64,000 bases of DNA from Sthenelais limicola. Its lineage: Eukaryota; Annelida; Polychaeta; Phyllodocida; Sigalionidae. The DNA lies in assembly GCA_942159475.1 (NCBI GenBank), contig OW804094.1, positions 15,497,708-15,561,707 of the forward strand, written 5' to 3'. The notes under the pieces were generated by a model. The model did not search any database and had not been told where the DNA came from. It worked only from the letters and a program-made list of their open reading frames with translations. Made by a program: the position numbers and the translations under genes. This document shows positions 22,448 to 32,305 of this stretch, in pieces. Each line of letters opens with the position of its first letter. Position 1 is the first letter of the stretch.

Positions 22448-24868
22448 TTAATTTGTAACATAGTCTTTCATCCAGACCGGGTCTTTCCTCTGTCTGCTAG
22501 GCCTGCCAGTTGGTTGGACAGGTTGAGTTGGAAGAGGTTGCGCAGGTGGGATTTGAACTGGCATTGGACCGGGACGTATCTCCTGAGTCGGGCGGACTTG
22601 AGGTTGTATGTTGGGAGTTGGCCTTTGTCCCTGTTGGGCTGGTGGTCTGATTGGATTCATGACGATTGGTGGCAAGCGTGGCTCAGGTGTCCTGACAGTG
22701 TGAGGCTGCTCTTTAGTTGTCATGAGGTCCCTCCTGTTCCGTCTGTACACTCGTCCCTGCTCTCCTGCCTTTATTATGTGAGAGTTTGGGGAGTCGTCAG
22801 GCCTGATGTATTCAGCCGGTTTCCAGCCTTCTGGCGTCCATACTCTTGTGCCTTGATTTTCATTGATTGGCTTCAGTGGTTGCGCATCTCGGTCGTAGTA
22901 TAGCTTTTGCCTTCGCCGATATTCGATCATCTTATCGTGGACCTTTGTTGGTTCTGGGACCGCTGGTTTAAGCTTGCTGTCTGTGATGGGAAGGCTTGTC
23001 TGGGCACGTCTACCTTGCAGTCTCTGCATTGGCGAGCCCATCACATCATCTCGGGGAGTATTCCTTAGGTCAAGGAGTGCCAAGAAGAAATCGTCTCCAG
23101 ATTTCTTGCATTTCTTCATCAGCTGCTTGATCTGCCTCACCCCTTCTTCAGCCAGACCATTAGATTGTGGGTAGGTTGGCGAGGAGGTGATGTGGTTGAT
23201 GCCATACTCTGTGGTAAACTTCTTGAATTCGGAGCTTGAGAATTGTGGTCCGTTGTCACTGACCAGAGTCTCCATAATGCCGTACCTTGCGATGTTGGTT
23301 TTAAGGCGCTTGATGACTGTGGTGGCTTTCGTGTCTTGGAGGAGAGGTGAGACTTCTAGGAAGTTTGAGTAATAGTCTACCATGACTATGTAGTGTGCTC
23401 CGTCAAGTTCAAAAAGATCTGTGCCCACTTTGTTCCAAGGTAGCGGTGGAATCGGATGGATTGTCATCGGTTCTTTCTGTTGCTTGCTACGGTTTTCCAG
23501 ACAGGTGGTGCATTTATTGGCCATTTCTTCGATTTGGGCGTTGAGACCGGGCCAATAAATCATGTCTCTCGCTCTTTGCTTTGTCTTCACAATGCCTGTG
23601 TGAGATTGGTGTAATATTCTCAGCATTTTGCTTCTCAGGCTTTGGGGAACGATGATTCTTTCTCCCTTGAATAGGATGCCGTTGTATGTGCTGAGCTGAT
23701 CTCGCAGGCTCCAGTATGGGACTGCTGCACTTGGAAGGTCTTGTTTGTCCATCGGCCATCCATTGATGATTACCTTCTTCAGTACCATCATCTCGTCATC
23801 AGTTCTTGTAGCTTCTTCGATCTGACCATGCCATTTGTGTGCCAAAGTGTCTATTTTGCATACCATCAGATCTTCATCCATTGTGATGTCGCCGGGATCA
23901 CTGGCTATGGGAAGTCTGCTGAGGCAGTCGGCGAGACCAATTGACTTGCCGCTGACATGTATGAGATTGAACGTGTAGGGCTCTAGCTTGAGTCTCATCC
24001 GCTGAATCCTCATTGGTGCTGCGTTCATTGGTTTCTTCATCAGCGACTCTAATGGCTTATGGTCCGATTCAACTGTGACGTCATCTTTTCCGTATGCGAG
24101 TTTATGAAATTTAGTGCAGCCGTACACCACTGCCAACATTTCTTTCTCTATTTGTGCGTAGCGCTGCTCGGTCGGCGTCAAGGCTCTCGATGCGTAAGCG
24201 ACTACTGCACCATCTTGTATGGCTGCTGCTCCAAGTCCTTTACAACTTGCATCTACCGTTAGTAGTAGCGGCTTCTTTACGTCGTAGTACTTCAGGACTC
24301 GGTTGGATGATAGTTCAGCTTTTATTCGATCAAATGCTGCTTGGTGCTCAGGCTTCCAGCACCATTCTTCCTTCAGTTTGAGTTCTCGTAGGGGGGCAGT
24401 TAGTTCACTCAGTCGGGGAATGAACTTAGCAACGTATGCTACCATCCCAAGAACTGTTTCAAGTTCTTTGACATCATCTGGGGGTTTCATGCTTGTGATA
24501 GCCTTAACTCTCTCTTCAGTTGGCTTGAGTCCTTCTCCTGTCAACTTGTGACCGATATAGTTGACTTCAGATTGTCCAACATGGCATTTCTTCTTGTTTA
24601 ACTTCAGGTTGATTTCTCTGCATTTATGGAGAACTTTATGTAGCCTATCGTTGTGCTCTGTGACTGTTCTTCCATGGATGAGGATATCGTCTTGATATAT
24701 TTCCACTCCTGGGATTCCTTCAAAGGCTCCGACTAGTGCTGATTGGAACTTGTCCGCTGAGCATTTTGCTCCCATGGGCATCCGTAGGTTTCGGTATCTA
24801 CCAAAAGGCGTATTGAACGTGGTTAGATGTGAGCTCCTCTCGGATAACTTGATCTGGAAGTAGCCCAT
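22448..24868 (-). CDS. pol: Gypsy 1 Pol: RT (C-terminal part), RNase H, integrase
   Basis: 806 residues from an internal Met. RT motifs include FGRYR (22-26), the catalytic YQDD box (58-61) and YIGH (104-107). RNase H follows with acidic residues in VDAS (D206), EKEM (E242), SDHKPL (D269) and ADCLSR (D314). Integrase shows the zinc-binding H420/H423 and C453/C456, then the DDE triad in GTDLF (D484), VSDNG (D538) and GLAEEG (E574). The C-terminal 130 residues are Pro/Gln-rich. The preceding RT segment lies in another frame (24823-25731), offset by a small deletion. The frame after the break is intact to its stop. Confidence 0.93.
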   Translation of the reverse strand: MGYFQIKLSERSSHLTTFNTPFGRYRNLRMPMGAKCSADKFQSALVGAFEGIPGVEIYQDDILIHGRTVTEHNDRLHKVLHKCREINLKLNKKKCHVGQSEVNYIGHKLTGEGLKPTEERVKAITSMKPPDDVKELETVLGMVAYVAKFIPRLSELTAPLRELKLKEEWCWKPEHQAAFDRIKAELSSNRVLKYYDVKKPLLLTVDASCKGLGAAAIQDGAVVAYASRALTPTEQRYAQIEKEMLAVVYGCTKFHKLAYGKDDVTVESDHKPLESLMKKPMNAAPMRIQRMRLKLEPYTFNLIHVSGKSIGLADCLSRLPIASDPGDITMDEDLMVCKIDTLAHKWHGQIEEATRTDDEMMVLKKVIINGWPMDKQDLPSAAVPYWSLRDQLSTYNGILFKGERIIVPQSLRSKMLRILHQSHTGIVKTKQRARDMIYWPGLNAQIEEMANKCTTCLENRSKQQKEPMTIHPIPPLPWNKVGTDLFELDGAHYIVMVDYYSNFLEVSPLLQDTKATTVIKRLKTNIARYGIMETLVSDNGPQFSSSEFKKFTTEYGINHITSSPTYPQSNGLAEEGVRQIKQLMKKCKKSGDDFFLALLDLRNTPRDDVMGSPMQRLQGRRAQTSLPITDSKLKPAVPEPTKVHDKMIEYRRRQKLYYDRDAQPLKPINENQGTRVWTPEGWKPAEYIRPDDSPNSHIIKAGEQGRVYRRNRRDLMTTKEQPHTVRTPEPRLPPIVMNPIRPPAQQGQRPTPNIQPQVRPTQEIRPGPMPVQIPPAQPLPTQPVQPTGRPSRQRKDPVWMKDYVTN

Positions 24869-25662
24869 ATTCTTGCTAGGGTGGTGAAGTATTTGCTACC
24901 GTTCAATCTGGTGACAATATCATCTATATTGCTCATGGGGAAGTGTTCTCTGAGGATTGCCTTGTTCAAGTCTGTTGGATCGATGCATATCCTCACTTTG
25001 TCCTTATCCTTCTTGCTAACCACTACCATGCTGCTAACCCATGGCGTTGGTTCTGTCACCTTCTTTATGATGTTTGCTTTCTCCAACCTGTGGAGTTCAT
25101 CCTTCACCCTTTCTCTGAGAGCAGAAGGTACAGACCGCGGTGCATGAATGACTGGGGGAAAACTTTCGTCTATTTTGATATCATATTCCCCAGGGAGACA
25201 CCCAATTTGATCGCCAAATACGTCTGCATACTTGTTTACAATGTTTTCACATGCATCATTAACCATTACTTTGTTTGCGCGAGTCACAAGACCAAATTTG
25301 ACACAATCTGCTCTACCCAATAGATTTATATCCTTCTTACCATCTAGAACCTGGAAATCTACGTTCCTTGTCATATCTTTGTAAGTACATGGTAGAGTAA
25401 CAATACCTGTGGCTCTGTTGCTTTGACCGTGAATACCTGTTATGAACATCCTACTAGGCTTCAATACGTAGTTGGTCTTCAGCTGCTGCAAAGATTTTAG
25501 GCTAAGAATGTTGCATTTTGCACCTGTATCTAGTTCTACATCAATCATATCATTTGCAACCTTGAAAGATACATAGAAATCATCATCAAAATCATCATCT
25601 CCTGCAGTGTAAACATTGACGCTACAGTGCATGGTATCAAACGTGTCAAACATTTCATTCAT
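24823..25662 (-). CDS. pol: Gypsy 1 protease and RT N-terminal part
   Basis: The frame is open upstream to the LINE junction at 25731; 25662 is merely its first Met, so this is part of the Gag-Pol polyprotein. The retropepsin motif is LDTGA (D45 from that Met) with later INLLGRAD. RT begins around residue 165 and includes WVSSMVVVSKKD and RICIDPTDLN. After KYFTTL the frame runs into unrelated residues (ARIWATSR) and stops, while MGYFQIKL continues in the next frame. The intervening LDA-type element of RT motif A, with its catalytic Asp, is missing in both frames, which points to a short deletion near 24855-24870. Confidence 0.9.
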   Translation of the reverse strand: MNEMFDTFDTMHCSVNVYTAGDDDFDDDFYVSFKVANDMIDVELDTGAKCNILSLKSLQQLKTNYVLKPSRMFITGIHGQSNRATGIVTLPCTYKDMTRNVDFQVLDGKKDINLLGRADCVKFGLVTRANKVMVNDACENIVNKYADVFGDQIGCLPGEYDIKIDESFPPVIHAPRSVPSALRERVKDELHRLEKANIIKKVTEPTPWVSSMVVVSKKDKDKVRICIDPTDLNKAILREHFPMSNIDDIVTRLNGSKYFTTLARIWATSRSSYPRGAHI

Positions 25663-25731
25663 ATCATTATCAACATCAGTGTTATCATAGTAGTTACCGT
25701 GGTCGCTGTACTCAGTGTAACTCTCATAACC

Positions 25732-26037
25732 TTTTTTTTTTTTATTTTTTAAAGGTTTTTATTACAACAATCCTGCCATCGGGGCTTTTACAATTCTAGG
25801 CATATATGTACGTAACCTTTTTATTTTATATTTTTTTGGTCTTTTCTTTTTTTTTTCTCTCGACACACCTCATGAGTTTTTAGGCAACGGCGCCTCACTA
25901 CTTAACAGAAACAGAGAATTTTGACTCCTATTTTCTTTTTTGTTGAACACCAGTACTGTATCTACCTTAGCACCAGGCCACCCGGGAGTGAGCCATCAAC
26001 AACCTACACTTAAACCTTGTTCCAACAGCGGATTTCT
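25732..26037 (-). other. LINE 3' UTR and poly(A)
   Basis: About 300 bp between the ORF2 stop and the poly(A). T-rich on the plus strand, with several AAATAAAA-like words on the element strand. No coding content. Confidence 0.7.
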
Positions 26038-26721
26038 TTACCCAGCTTCTTCATCGTACAAGATTCTTCTCCACAATTTACATTTTTTAGGGTTTTCTCC
26101 CTTCATTTTCATGTTCATTTCAATAGACCTGAATCTATATCGCATTTCTAGTAAAAAGATTTTGAAAACCACATCATTTTGATAAAATAATCTCTGTCTA
26201 TTAATATAGTTCTTGGCCATTAACAGCGACCAATTTAAAAACTCACTGAATTTGTTGTGACCTTCATAGCCAAGTAATACGCAGCTTACTCTGATTCCTC
26301 TTACATCGAAATCTTCCATCGCAGTGTTGCCATTGCACCACTGGACATAATCATGCCAGAAACAGTTAACTTTTGGACATTCAAAGAAATAGTGGGTAAT
26401 CGAGTCAACATCTTCACAGTAATTACAAATATCTGAATCCAATATTTTGATTTGTTCAAGGTACTGGTTACAACATATGTTCCTGTGTATGACCTTGTAT
26501 TGTAATGACTGAAGCCTCGCCTCCTTCGTACAGGTGTATGGAATACAGAATACCTTAGCCCATACCTCTTTGGAGCCAATAAAACCATCATTGATCAGAA
26601 TCTCGTTCCATCTCAACAACTTTTTATATTTAGGCTTGTCTTTTTTAGCAAGTTCCTTGTATACAAGGTTGATTTTAAAATCATATATATTGAACGATGT
26701 ACCGTTAATCTTGAATTCCAC
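26038..26721 (-). pseudogene. LINE ORF2 C-terminal part, frame-shifted
   Basis: 227 residues of the ORF2 C-terminus in a different frame from the main ORF2. Recognisable features are KVFCIPYTCTKEARLQSLQY and a Cys/His region, CNYC ... HYFFECP ... FWHDYVQW, typical of the region after RT in L1/Tx1 elements. The main ORF2 stops at 26705 after entering another frame at the 10-base C run (26745-26754). One base fewer in that run would join the two frames. A replication-slippage mutation or sequence error is more likely than programmed shifting. Confidence 0.82.
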
Positions 26722-29700
26722 GAAGTTGTCTTGTTGTTCCCCTTCCCCCCCCCCTGGCTAGCATTAGCCATCTGCGAGGTACTGAGTCCCTGATTATTAA
26801 TCGATCTAGAAAGTTGCATTTTACACCATACCTGGCTCTAATTTCTTCGACCGATAGGAACATCATATTATTATTGACCAAGTCTCCAATGGTGCTAATA
26901 CCTTTTCTTTTCCATGGTGGGTTTTTTAAGACCCTTTTCCCACTCTTAATATATCTATTTTCCCAGATTCTTTCTCTCAGTACTTCATTTCTATTGGCAG
27001 GTTCCTTATTGTAATACAACCTCTTCCATATACTGAAAATTTCCTGAAAGAAATCACTAAGGTACTCCCTCGGCATCATTCTGCCTAGAAACAGATCTTC
27101 GACACTTTTTTTATGAAATGATTCAATAATACAGGTCCACTTTTTGTTTTTTCCAGCCAATATTGTGCTGATCCACTTAATTCTATTAGCAACAAAAATT
27201 TCCTCTATTGATCTTACTCTTAATCCACCATCCTCATACGATTGTTTTAGAAATTTTATACTTATTTTAACACCTCTTTTTCCCCACATCATTCTTCGTG
27301 TGACTTTTCCGATCTCTTTCCTAAGGTGGATCTCGGTGGGTACACAAGACAATACATGTTGTATGATAGGCAATATTAGAACATTATTAATTATGGCCTT
27401 ACCTTTTAGAGAAAGGTTTCTTCTGGCCCATGCACCAATGACCCCATTCATTTTTTGAATGGCCCCATCGAAATTTTTGCTTTGCTCCTCTGCTCTAAAG
27501 TCAGGGTGAAAAATGTGAACACCCAGAATCTTTACATCACTCCTCCATTTTACAAATTCACTTGTTTTTTTGTTTGATATTCGAACCCCCATATTAATAC
27601 CAAATGTTTTACTCTTATTGACTTTTAGACCAGAGATTTTACTGAAATCATGTAACACCTCAATTATTGTGGCTAAGGATTGTTCATCCCGCATAAATAT
27701 GGTAGTGTCATCCGCAAATTGTATTATTTTATGCTCAGTGCTACTTGTCACTATACCTTTTATGCGTACATCTTCTCTGATTTTGCAAGACAGGACTTCC
27801 GCAGCAATATTGAATAGAAATGGGGACACAGGATCTCCCTGTTTAACACCTTTTTCCAGGGCAAACCACCCCGACAGATAACCATTATTCGAAAAACATG
27901 CAGTAGAGTTTTTTAACAAAATATCTATCCACTTTATTGTGTGGTCCGGAAAGTTAAACTCTCTCATACATTCCAAAACATAGTCCCAGTTAATGGAGTC
28001 ATAGGCTTTCTGGAAATCTACAGCAACCAATAAACATTTGATATTTTCCTTCTCAGCATAACTTAACAAATCATGAGTTCTTCTGATGGCAACTCCAATA
28101 TATCTATTTTTCATAAAACCATATTGATCTTCATCTATAATGTCACTCAAAACCTTTTTAATTCTTTCTGCTATCATTTTTGAAATTATCTTATAATCTA
28201 CATTGAGTAGGGTTATAGGTCTCCAGTTCTTGATGAACCTGGTGTCCGCCCCCTTTTTAGGTATAACAGAAATTATCCCTTTGTATTGGTCCCAGGTCAT
28301 CTGACCTATCTTTTCCACTTCTGTTAACATCTCAACAAACAGGTTTCTGATATCTTTCCAAAAGAACTTGTAGAATTCTACCGTGAGGCCGTCTATTCCG
28401 GGAGCTTTATTATTATTCATGGAGTCAATAACCAATTTGATCTCTGCATCTGTAAATTGCCTAGAGAGAAAGTCATGGTCAGTATCTTTTACCTTATTTC
28501 GTATAGAGCCGAAAAAAGTTTCCCTCCCCCCTCCCCCCACATCTTCATTTTTGCAATAGAGATCAGTATAAAAATTCCTCCCCTCCTCCAGGATTTCACG
28601 TTGATCGTGTGATAGCACTCCGTCCACCATAAGCATGGAGATGGCTTTCTTTTTGGCGTTAGATTTTTCCAAATTAAGAAAATATTTGGACGATTTCTCT
28701 CCTTCTGTCATCCATTTTGCCCTGGCTCTAACTAAAGCTCCTTTTGCTTTACTTAATTCATTTTCTTTCAACTCCTTTCTCAGCTTTTTTAACTGCATTA
28801 CTTCTTCGTCTGTTAGACACACTTTCTCATCTAATTTTGAAACCAAGAACTCCTTTTCCACTCTATCACTATTATTTTTCTTAGACACCTTTCTGGCCAC
28901 TCTGATTGCCAACTCTCTACAGCCAGCTTTGAACATATCCCATTTCAATCTTTTACAAACTTTCTTGTCCATTTCTGTATACACTGATACAATATCTTTC
29001 ATACCATCTACGAATTCATTATTTGTAAGCAGTTTATTATTGAATTTCCAATATCCCGGACCTCTAGTGCTTTCATTTGCCTCTAGATTAATACACAACT
29101 CTTTATGGTCCGATAATACATTGATTTCAACATGCCCATCCGACACACTTCTACATAGCTCCACATCGATAAGTATATAATCTAACCTGGAGGTTTGATT
29201 ATTCCTCCTCCATGTGTGGTCGCCGAGCTCAATCATAGCCATTGCATCATTTAGTTCATGGCACTCAATAAAATTTCTGAAAATTTTAGCCGAATTAAAC
29301 TCAGGGTGATTATCAAGATCTATGTTAAAATCTCCCATTATACACAGGTTGTCATATTCAAGAGCCCCCAAAATGTTTTCGAGCTCGCCAAACACAACTG
29401 CTTGATCTTTATAGCAACAGCCAGTCGGCATATAAACTGACATGACACAGGTTTTAACATCTTCCTCTTCGAAAATGACATAAACAATACGACCATTCCC
29501 GTCATTACCTCTAACAATTATTTCAACATCTAAATCTCTAGACAATAAAATAGACACCCCTCTCTTGTTAGAGTCACCGTGACCAGCCACCATCCCCCCG
29601 CCCCACTGACACCTCCAAATCGCTTCTGATTCGGGCGTGCTGTGGGTTTCTTGGAGAGCTATTACTGCACGCTTCTCCTTGGCATACCTTCCGAAAATGG

Positions 29701-29836
29701 CTTTTCTTTTCTCTAACTGCCCTAAACCATTAACATTCAACGTTAAAAAATTTATGGATTTGGATCTCACACTATTGTCCTCAAAATTACCAAAAGGATC
29801 TCGCAAACTTTGAGTTTTATTAATGGTCGCTTCCAT
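26705..29836 (-). CDS. LINE ORF2: AP-like endonuclease and reverse transcriptase
   Basis: 1043 residues from an ATG 52 bp after the ORF1 stop. The endonuclease (about 28-250) has LNVNGL (N34), QETH (E63), GDFN (168-171), SRLDYIL and SDH (242-244), all APE-type catalytic motifs. RT (about 465-780) has NKAPGIDG (476-483), NWRPITLLN (537-545), motif A VDFQKAYDS (D607), QGDPVSPFLF (666-675), the catalytic FADD (707-710) and a LGVHIF turn. It nicks target DNA and copies the element RNA at the nick (known for the family). The last ~20 residues are out of frame. The catalytic core appears intact. Confidence 0.95.
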   Translation of the reverse strand: MEATINKTQSLRDPFGNFEDNSVRSKSINFLTLNVNGLGQLEKRKAIFGRYAKEKRAVIALQETHSTPESEAIWRCQWGGGMVAGHGDSNKRGVSILLSRDLDVEIIVRGNDGNGRIVYVIFEEEDVKTCVMSVYMPTGCCYKDQAVVFGELENILGALEYDNLCIMGDFNIDLDNHPEFNSAKIFRNFIECHELNDAMAMIELGDHTWRRNNQTSRLDYILIDVELCRSVSDGHVEINVLSDHKELCINLEANESTRGPGYWKFNNKLLTNNEFVDGMKDIVSVYTEMDKKVCKRLKWDMFKAGCRELAIRVARKVSKKNNSDRVEKEFLVSKLDEKVCLTDEEVMQLKKLRKELKENELSKAKGALVRARAKWMTEGEKSSKYFLNLEKSNAKKKAISMLMVDGVLSHDQREILEEGRNFYTDLYCKNEDVGGGGRETFFGSIRNKVKDTDHDFLSRQFTDAEIKLVIDSMNNNKAPGIDGLTVEFYKFFWKDIRNLFVEMLTEVEKIGQMTWDQYKGIISVIPKKGADTRFIKNWRPITLLNVDYKIISKMIAERIKKVLSDIIDEDQYGFMKNRYIGVAIRRTHDLLSYAEKENIKCLLVAVDFQKAYDSINWDYVLECMREFNFPDHTIKWIDILLKNSTACFSNNGYLSGWFALEKGVKQGDPVSPFLFNIAAEVLSCKIREDVRIKGIVTSSTEHKIIQFADDTTIFMRDEQSLATIIEVLHDFSKISGLKVNKSKTFGINMGVRISNKKTSEFVKWRSDVKILGVHIFHPDFRAEEQSKNFDGAIQKMNGVIGAWARRNLSLKGKAIINNVLILPIIQHVLSCVPTEIHLRKEIGKVTRRMMWGKRGVKISIKFLKQSYEDGGLRVRSIEEIFVANRIKWISTILAGKNKKWTCIIESFHKKSVEDLFLGRMMPREYLSDFFQEIFSIWKRLYYNKEPANRNEVLRERIWENRYIKSGKRVLKNPPWKRKGISTIGDLVNNNMMFLSVEEIRARYGVKCNFLDRLIIRDSVPRRWLMLARGGGRGTTRQLRGIQD

Positions 29837-29888
29837 CTTGGATGCTTGAAGGGGTCACATGACCAGTGGACCAATCATAGTCTGTTCA

Positions 29889-31070
29889 CTAGTCCTCTAC
29901 CTCTGTTTCCCCGCCACTTTCCTCCTCTATGTCCTCGGCTTGATCTCCCTGGTCCTTCGCTAGTTTGGCTTTGATATTGTCCCGCATTTTCATCCATGAG
30001 TAGCCAAGGAGATTGCCCCCTTGGGGCCAAGTTGAGGTGTCAAGGACATCATCCTCCCTCAACCCCTTGCCAATTCCCCATATTTTGTCATATCTGCTCG
30101 CTTCAGCAATACTTTTTTCTCCTGTCTTAAGGAGATATTCTGCAATAAATGGATTGTCCTCCATTTTCGCGCTCAAGCCTCTCTCTACTACATCTTTTAT
30201 TCCCTGCATCCACTTCTTGTATAGGTCAGAAGCTTGCCTTTTTGCAGTGTTGAGCAAGCCCTTGCACTGTACTGGATCCGGAGATGTTAAGACAGACTCT
30301 GCCTTAGCTGGGTTTTCTGTGTTCCTCACGCACGAGTAAGCTAAGTACTGCTCCATGCAGCTGAAACGCTTACCGTCGACATGGAAACTTGCCAGGAAGT
30401 GATTGGATAGTGGGGAGTCTTTGCCTGAGAATGCTAAGGCATCCTCATCTTCCGTGGTAGATAGGGTGATGGGATTGATTTCGTCAGGCAAAAGATTTAA
30501 CTTATCATATGTGTACACTTCCCTGTCGATAGTGACATTACCATCAAATTGAAAAACTTTCCCCCATTTCTTCAATGCACGGGCTCTTCTGACAATGAAT
30601 TCCGCCCTTGAAACCCTGTCCCTCAGAATTTTAGGCATATCTTTCTTAACCCAAATTTTAGTTTTTCCATCTAATGTGAAATTCTTGAGCCCTACTCTGT
30701 AAGACCAAAAATCATCTGCATCATAGTCATTTGAGAAAACCACCTTGACAAGGCTTCCTACTCTGAAGAATCTCGCATCATAAGGTACACGCATACCTAG
30801 CCCATTCTGAAAGATGTTTGCCATCTCTCTCTCGATGTAATCTTCATCTTTGTTGGCTTCCTTCTTGGGAATGCCTTCAATAATAAAGTTATACCTCATC
30901 TCCTCTTTCTCCCTTAGTAGCCTCTTGTCTGCGGTTCTCCTGGTTTCCGCCGCTATTTCCAGAAACACATCGTCATCCTTTCGTACCATTTGCCTCCTCA
31001 TTTCATTGATAACTTTTTCCTGCCTTTCTAGCTTTCTTTCTAAAGCTTCCAGCCTAGCTTCTCGCTTCAC
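29889..31070 (-). CDS. LINE ORF1 (main part): L1-ORF1p-like RNA-binding protein fused to a NADAR domain
   Basis: The 393 residues from 31070 begin at a GTG inside the frame, which is really open up to the TTAA insertion at 31147. Residues 1-55 are a charged coiled coil (LEALERKLERQEKVINEMRR). Residues 59-195 resemble the L1 ORF1p RRM and C-terminal domains (YNFIIEGIP, then KIWVKKDMPKILRDRVSR and a VYTYDKL end). Residues 213-368 form a NADAR (YbiA/DUF1768) domain: FSGKDSPLSN (214-223), F-HVDG (229-233), EQY (240-242), LKTG (314-317), EASRYDKIWGIGKG (323-336) and GGNLLGYSWMKMRD (351-364). An acidic tail follows. NADAR proteins act on ADP-ribosyl or riboflavin-pathway N-glycosidic bonds (known of the family). 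A role here is inferred. The N-terminus continues beyond the nested element at 32112-32305. Confidence 0.9.
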   Translation of the reverse strand: MKREARLEALERKLERQEKVINEMRRQMVRKDDDVFLEIAAETRRTADKRLLREKEEMRYNFIIEGIPKKEANKDEDYIEREMANIFQNGLGMRVPYDARFFRVGSLVKVVFSNDYDADDFWSYRVGLKNFTLDGKTKIWVKKDMPKILRDRVSRAEFIVRRARALKKWGKVFQFDGNVTIDREVYTYDKLNLLPDEINPITLSTTEDEDALAFSGKDSPLSNHFLASFHVDGKRFSCMEQYLAYSCVRNTENPAKAESVLTSPDPVQCKGLLNTAKRQASDLYKKWMQGIKDVVERGLSAKMEDNPFIAEYLLKTGEKSIAEASRYDKIWGIGKGLREDDVLDTSTWPQGGNLLGYSWMKMRDNIKAKLAKDQGDQAEDIEEESGGETEVED

Positions 31071-31150
31071 AATTCCTTTATCAATGTCTTCAAACTTCTG
31101 GTCATACTCCTTACATTTACCTCCGACAGCAGTGTCTATTCTGAGGTTAA

Positions 31151-32111
31151 GGTGACTCAGTAGTGATTTTGATTATTGATGAATTTTTCTAAAATTTTTA
31201 CCAATGATAGTTGACATGAAATAATCATTATTGAGAGAAAAAAAAACATAGGTCACCAGGCTAGTTTTCATGCTATGGCAGTATGGAGATAGAAATAATG
31301 AATCATATTTGAGTAATTTTACTACATTTGAGTGATTTATTAACATTATTCGTTTGAAATGGTTCTGACATGAATTCAGACATCAAATTTCACCCAGACA
31401 TTCAACATATATATACTTATCATCAGATAATGTTTTTTTCCTCAGATCCTGAGTTAGCCCCCTGGAAGCCCCCTAGTGGCAGTATGGGGCACTAGCAAAA
31501 TTGACTTTGGCTGATGACAATCAGCTTTTTTTAAAAAAACTGTTTGATGAATATTTTTTAAATTTAATATGAATGTAGATACCGTATTTACCAACTCATA
31601 CACAAAAAATCAGGATGGCTTTCCAGGCTAAATTTTTCTATATTACGACTTATTTATGAGAAAAATTGGGAAAAAAAATAAATTCCTGATTAATATTTGA
31701 TTTGAATAAAAATGGCTTCATAAATCTTGATGAAATTCTATATGGATACAGCTATCATAGTTACTAACTCGCACACCAAAAATCAGCATGAATTTAGAGG
31801 CCGATTTTTTTGTGTTACAACTTAATTGTGAGAAAATTGGCTAAAAATGAGAAAATTCTTAATAAATATTTGATTTATACACATATGGCTCCATAAATTT
31901 TAATGAAATTTAATATGGATGTATAAGGATTGTAGATACTAACTCCCACACCAAAAATCAGCATACATTTTCTATCTGAAATGTTTATATCAAGACTTAA
32001 CATACATACTTCGTCTGCATAATGCTGATATTCCCTGCTATATGTGTTGAATACACATATATCAGTACTGAGCTATATGCATTGAATACACAAGATCAGT
32101 ACTGAGTCACC
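31151..32111. mobile_element. TTAA-target DNA element inside LINE ORF1 (961 bp)
   Basis: TTAA at 31147-31150 and 32112-32115 flank perfect 12-bp inverted ends GGTGACTCAGTA / TACTGAGTCACC. The interior holds about three diverged ~173-bp tandem units marked by ACTC-CACACCAAAAATCAGCA at about 31593, 31766 and 31940. Non-coding. It brings a stop codon into ORF1 (in the first codons after the junction), so the LINE is inactive. Removing it, with one TTAA kept, leaves the flanking frame continuous. Confidence 0.9.
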
Positions 32112-32305
32112 TTAAGTCTTTGTTCCATCTGGAGCAGAAACTCAGTGACATCTTCGTCTTTCTTATCATCTTTCTGACCCTCCTTCTTATCGCCTTTCTT
32201 TTCTCCTTTCCCCATATTGGATCCCGGAGATTTATCTTTCTTTTTGACACTATCTTTGGCAACCAACTTTGCGTCTAGGGTAGATTGCCTCAACCCTGGG
32301 GCCAT
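32112..32305 (-). pseudogene. LINE ORF1 N-terminal part
   Basis: From ATG at 32303-32305, about 64 residues, extremely Lys-rich (KKKDKSP, GKGEKKGDKKEGQKDDKK) and ending in a heptad-like EFLLQMEQRL that leads into the coiled coil beyond the TTAA element. With the downstream part, ORF1 would be about 483 residues. Separated by the insertion, so not translatable as one protein. Confidence 0.8.

Noticed and set aside
22448..24868. Plus-strand open frames inside the gypsy and LINE regions (for example 22514-22903, 28635-29180)
   Set aside because: They are antisense shadows of the minus-strand pol and ORF2 frames, with no motifs of their own.
32112..32305. Lys-rich frame as an independent host gene
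   Set aside because: It lies in the LINE, ends at a TTAA junction and continues in frame on the far side of the nested element, so it is the ORF1 N-terminus.
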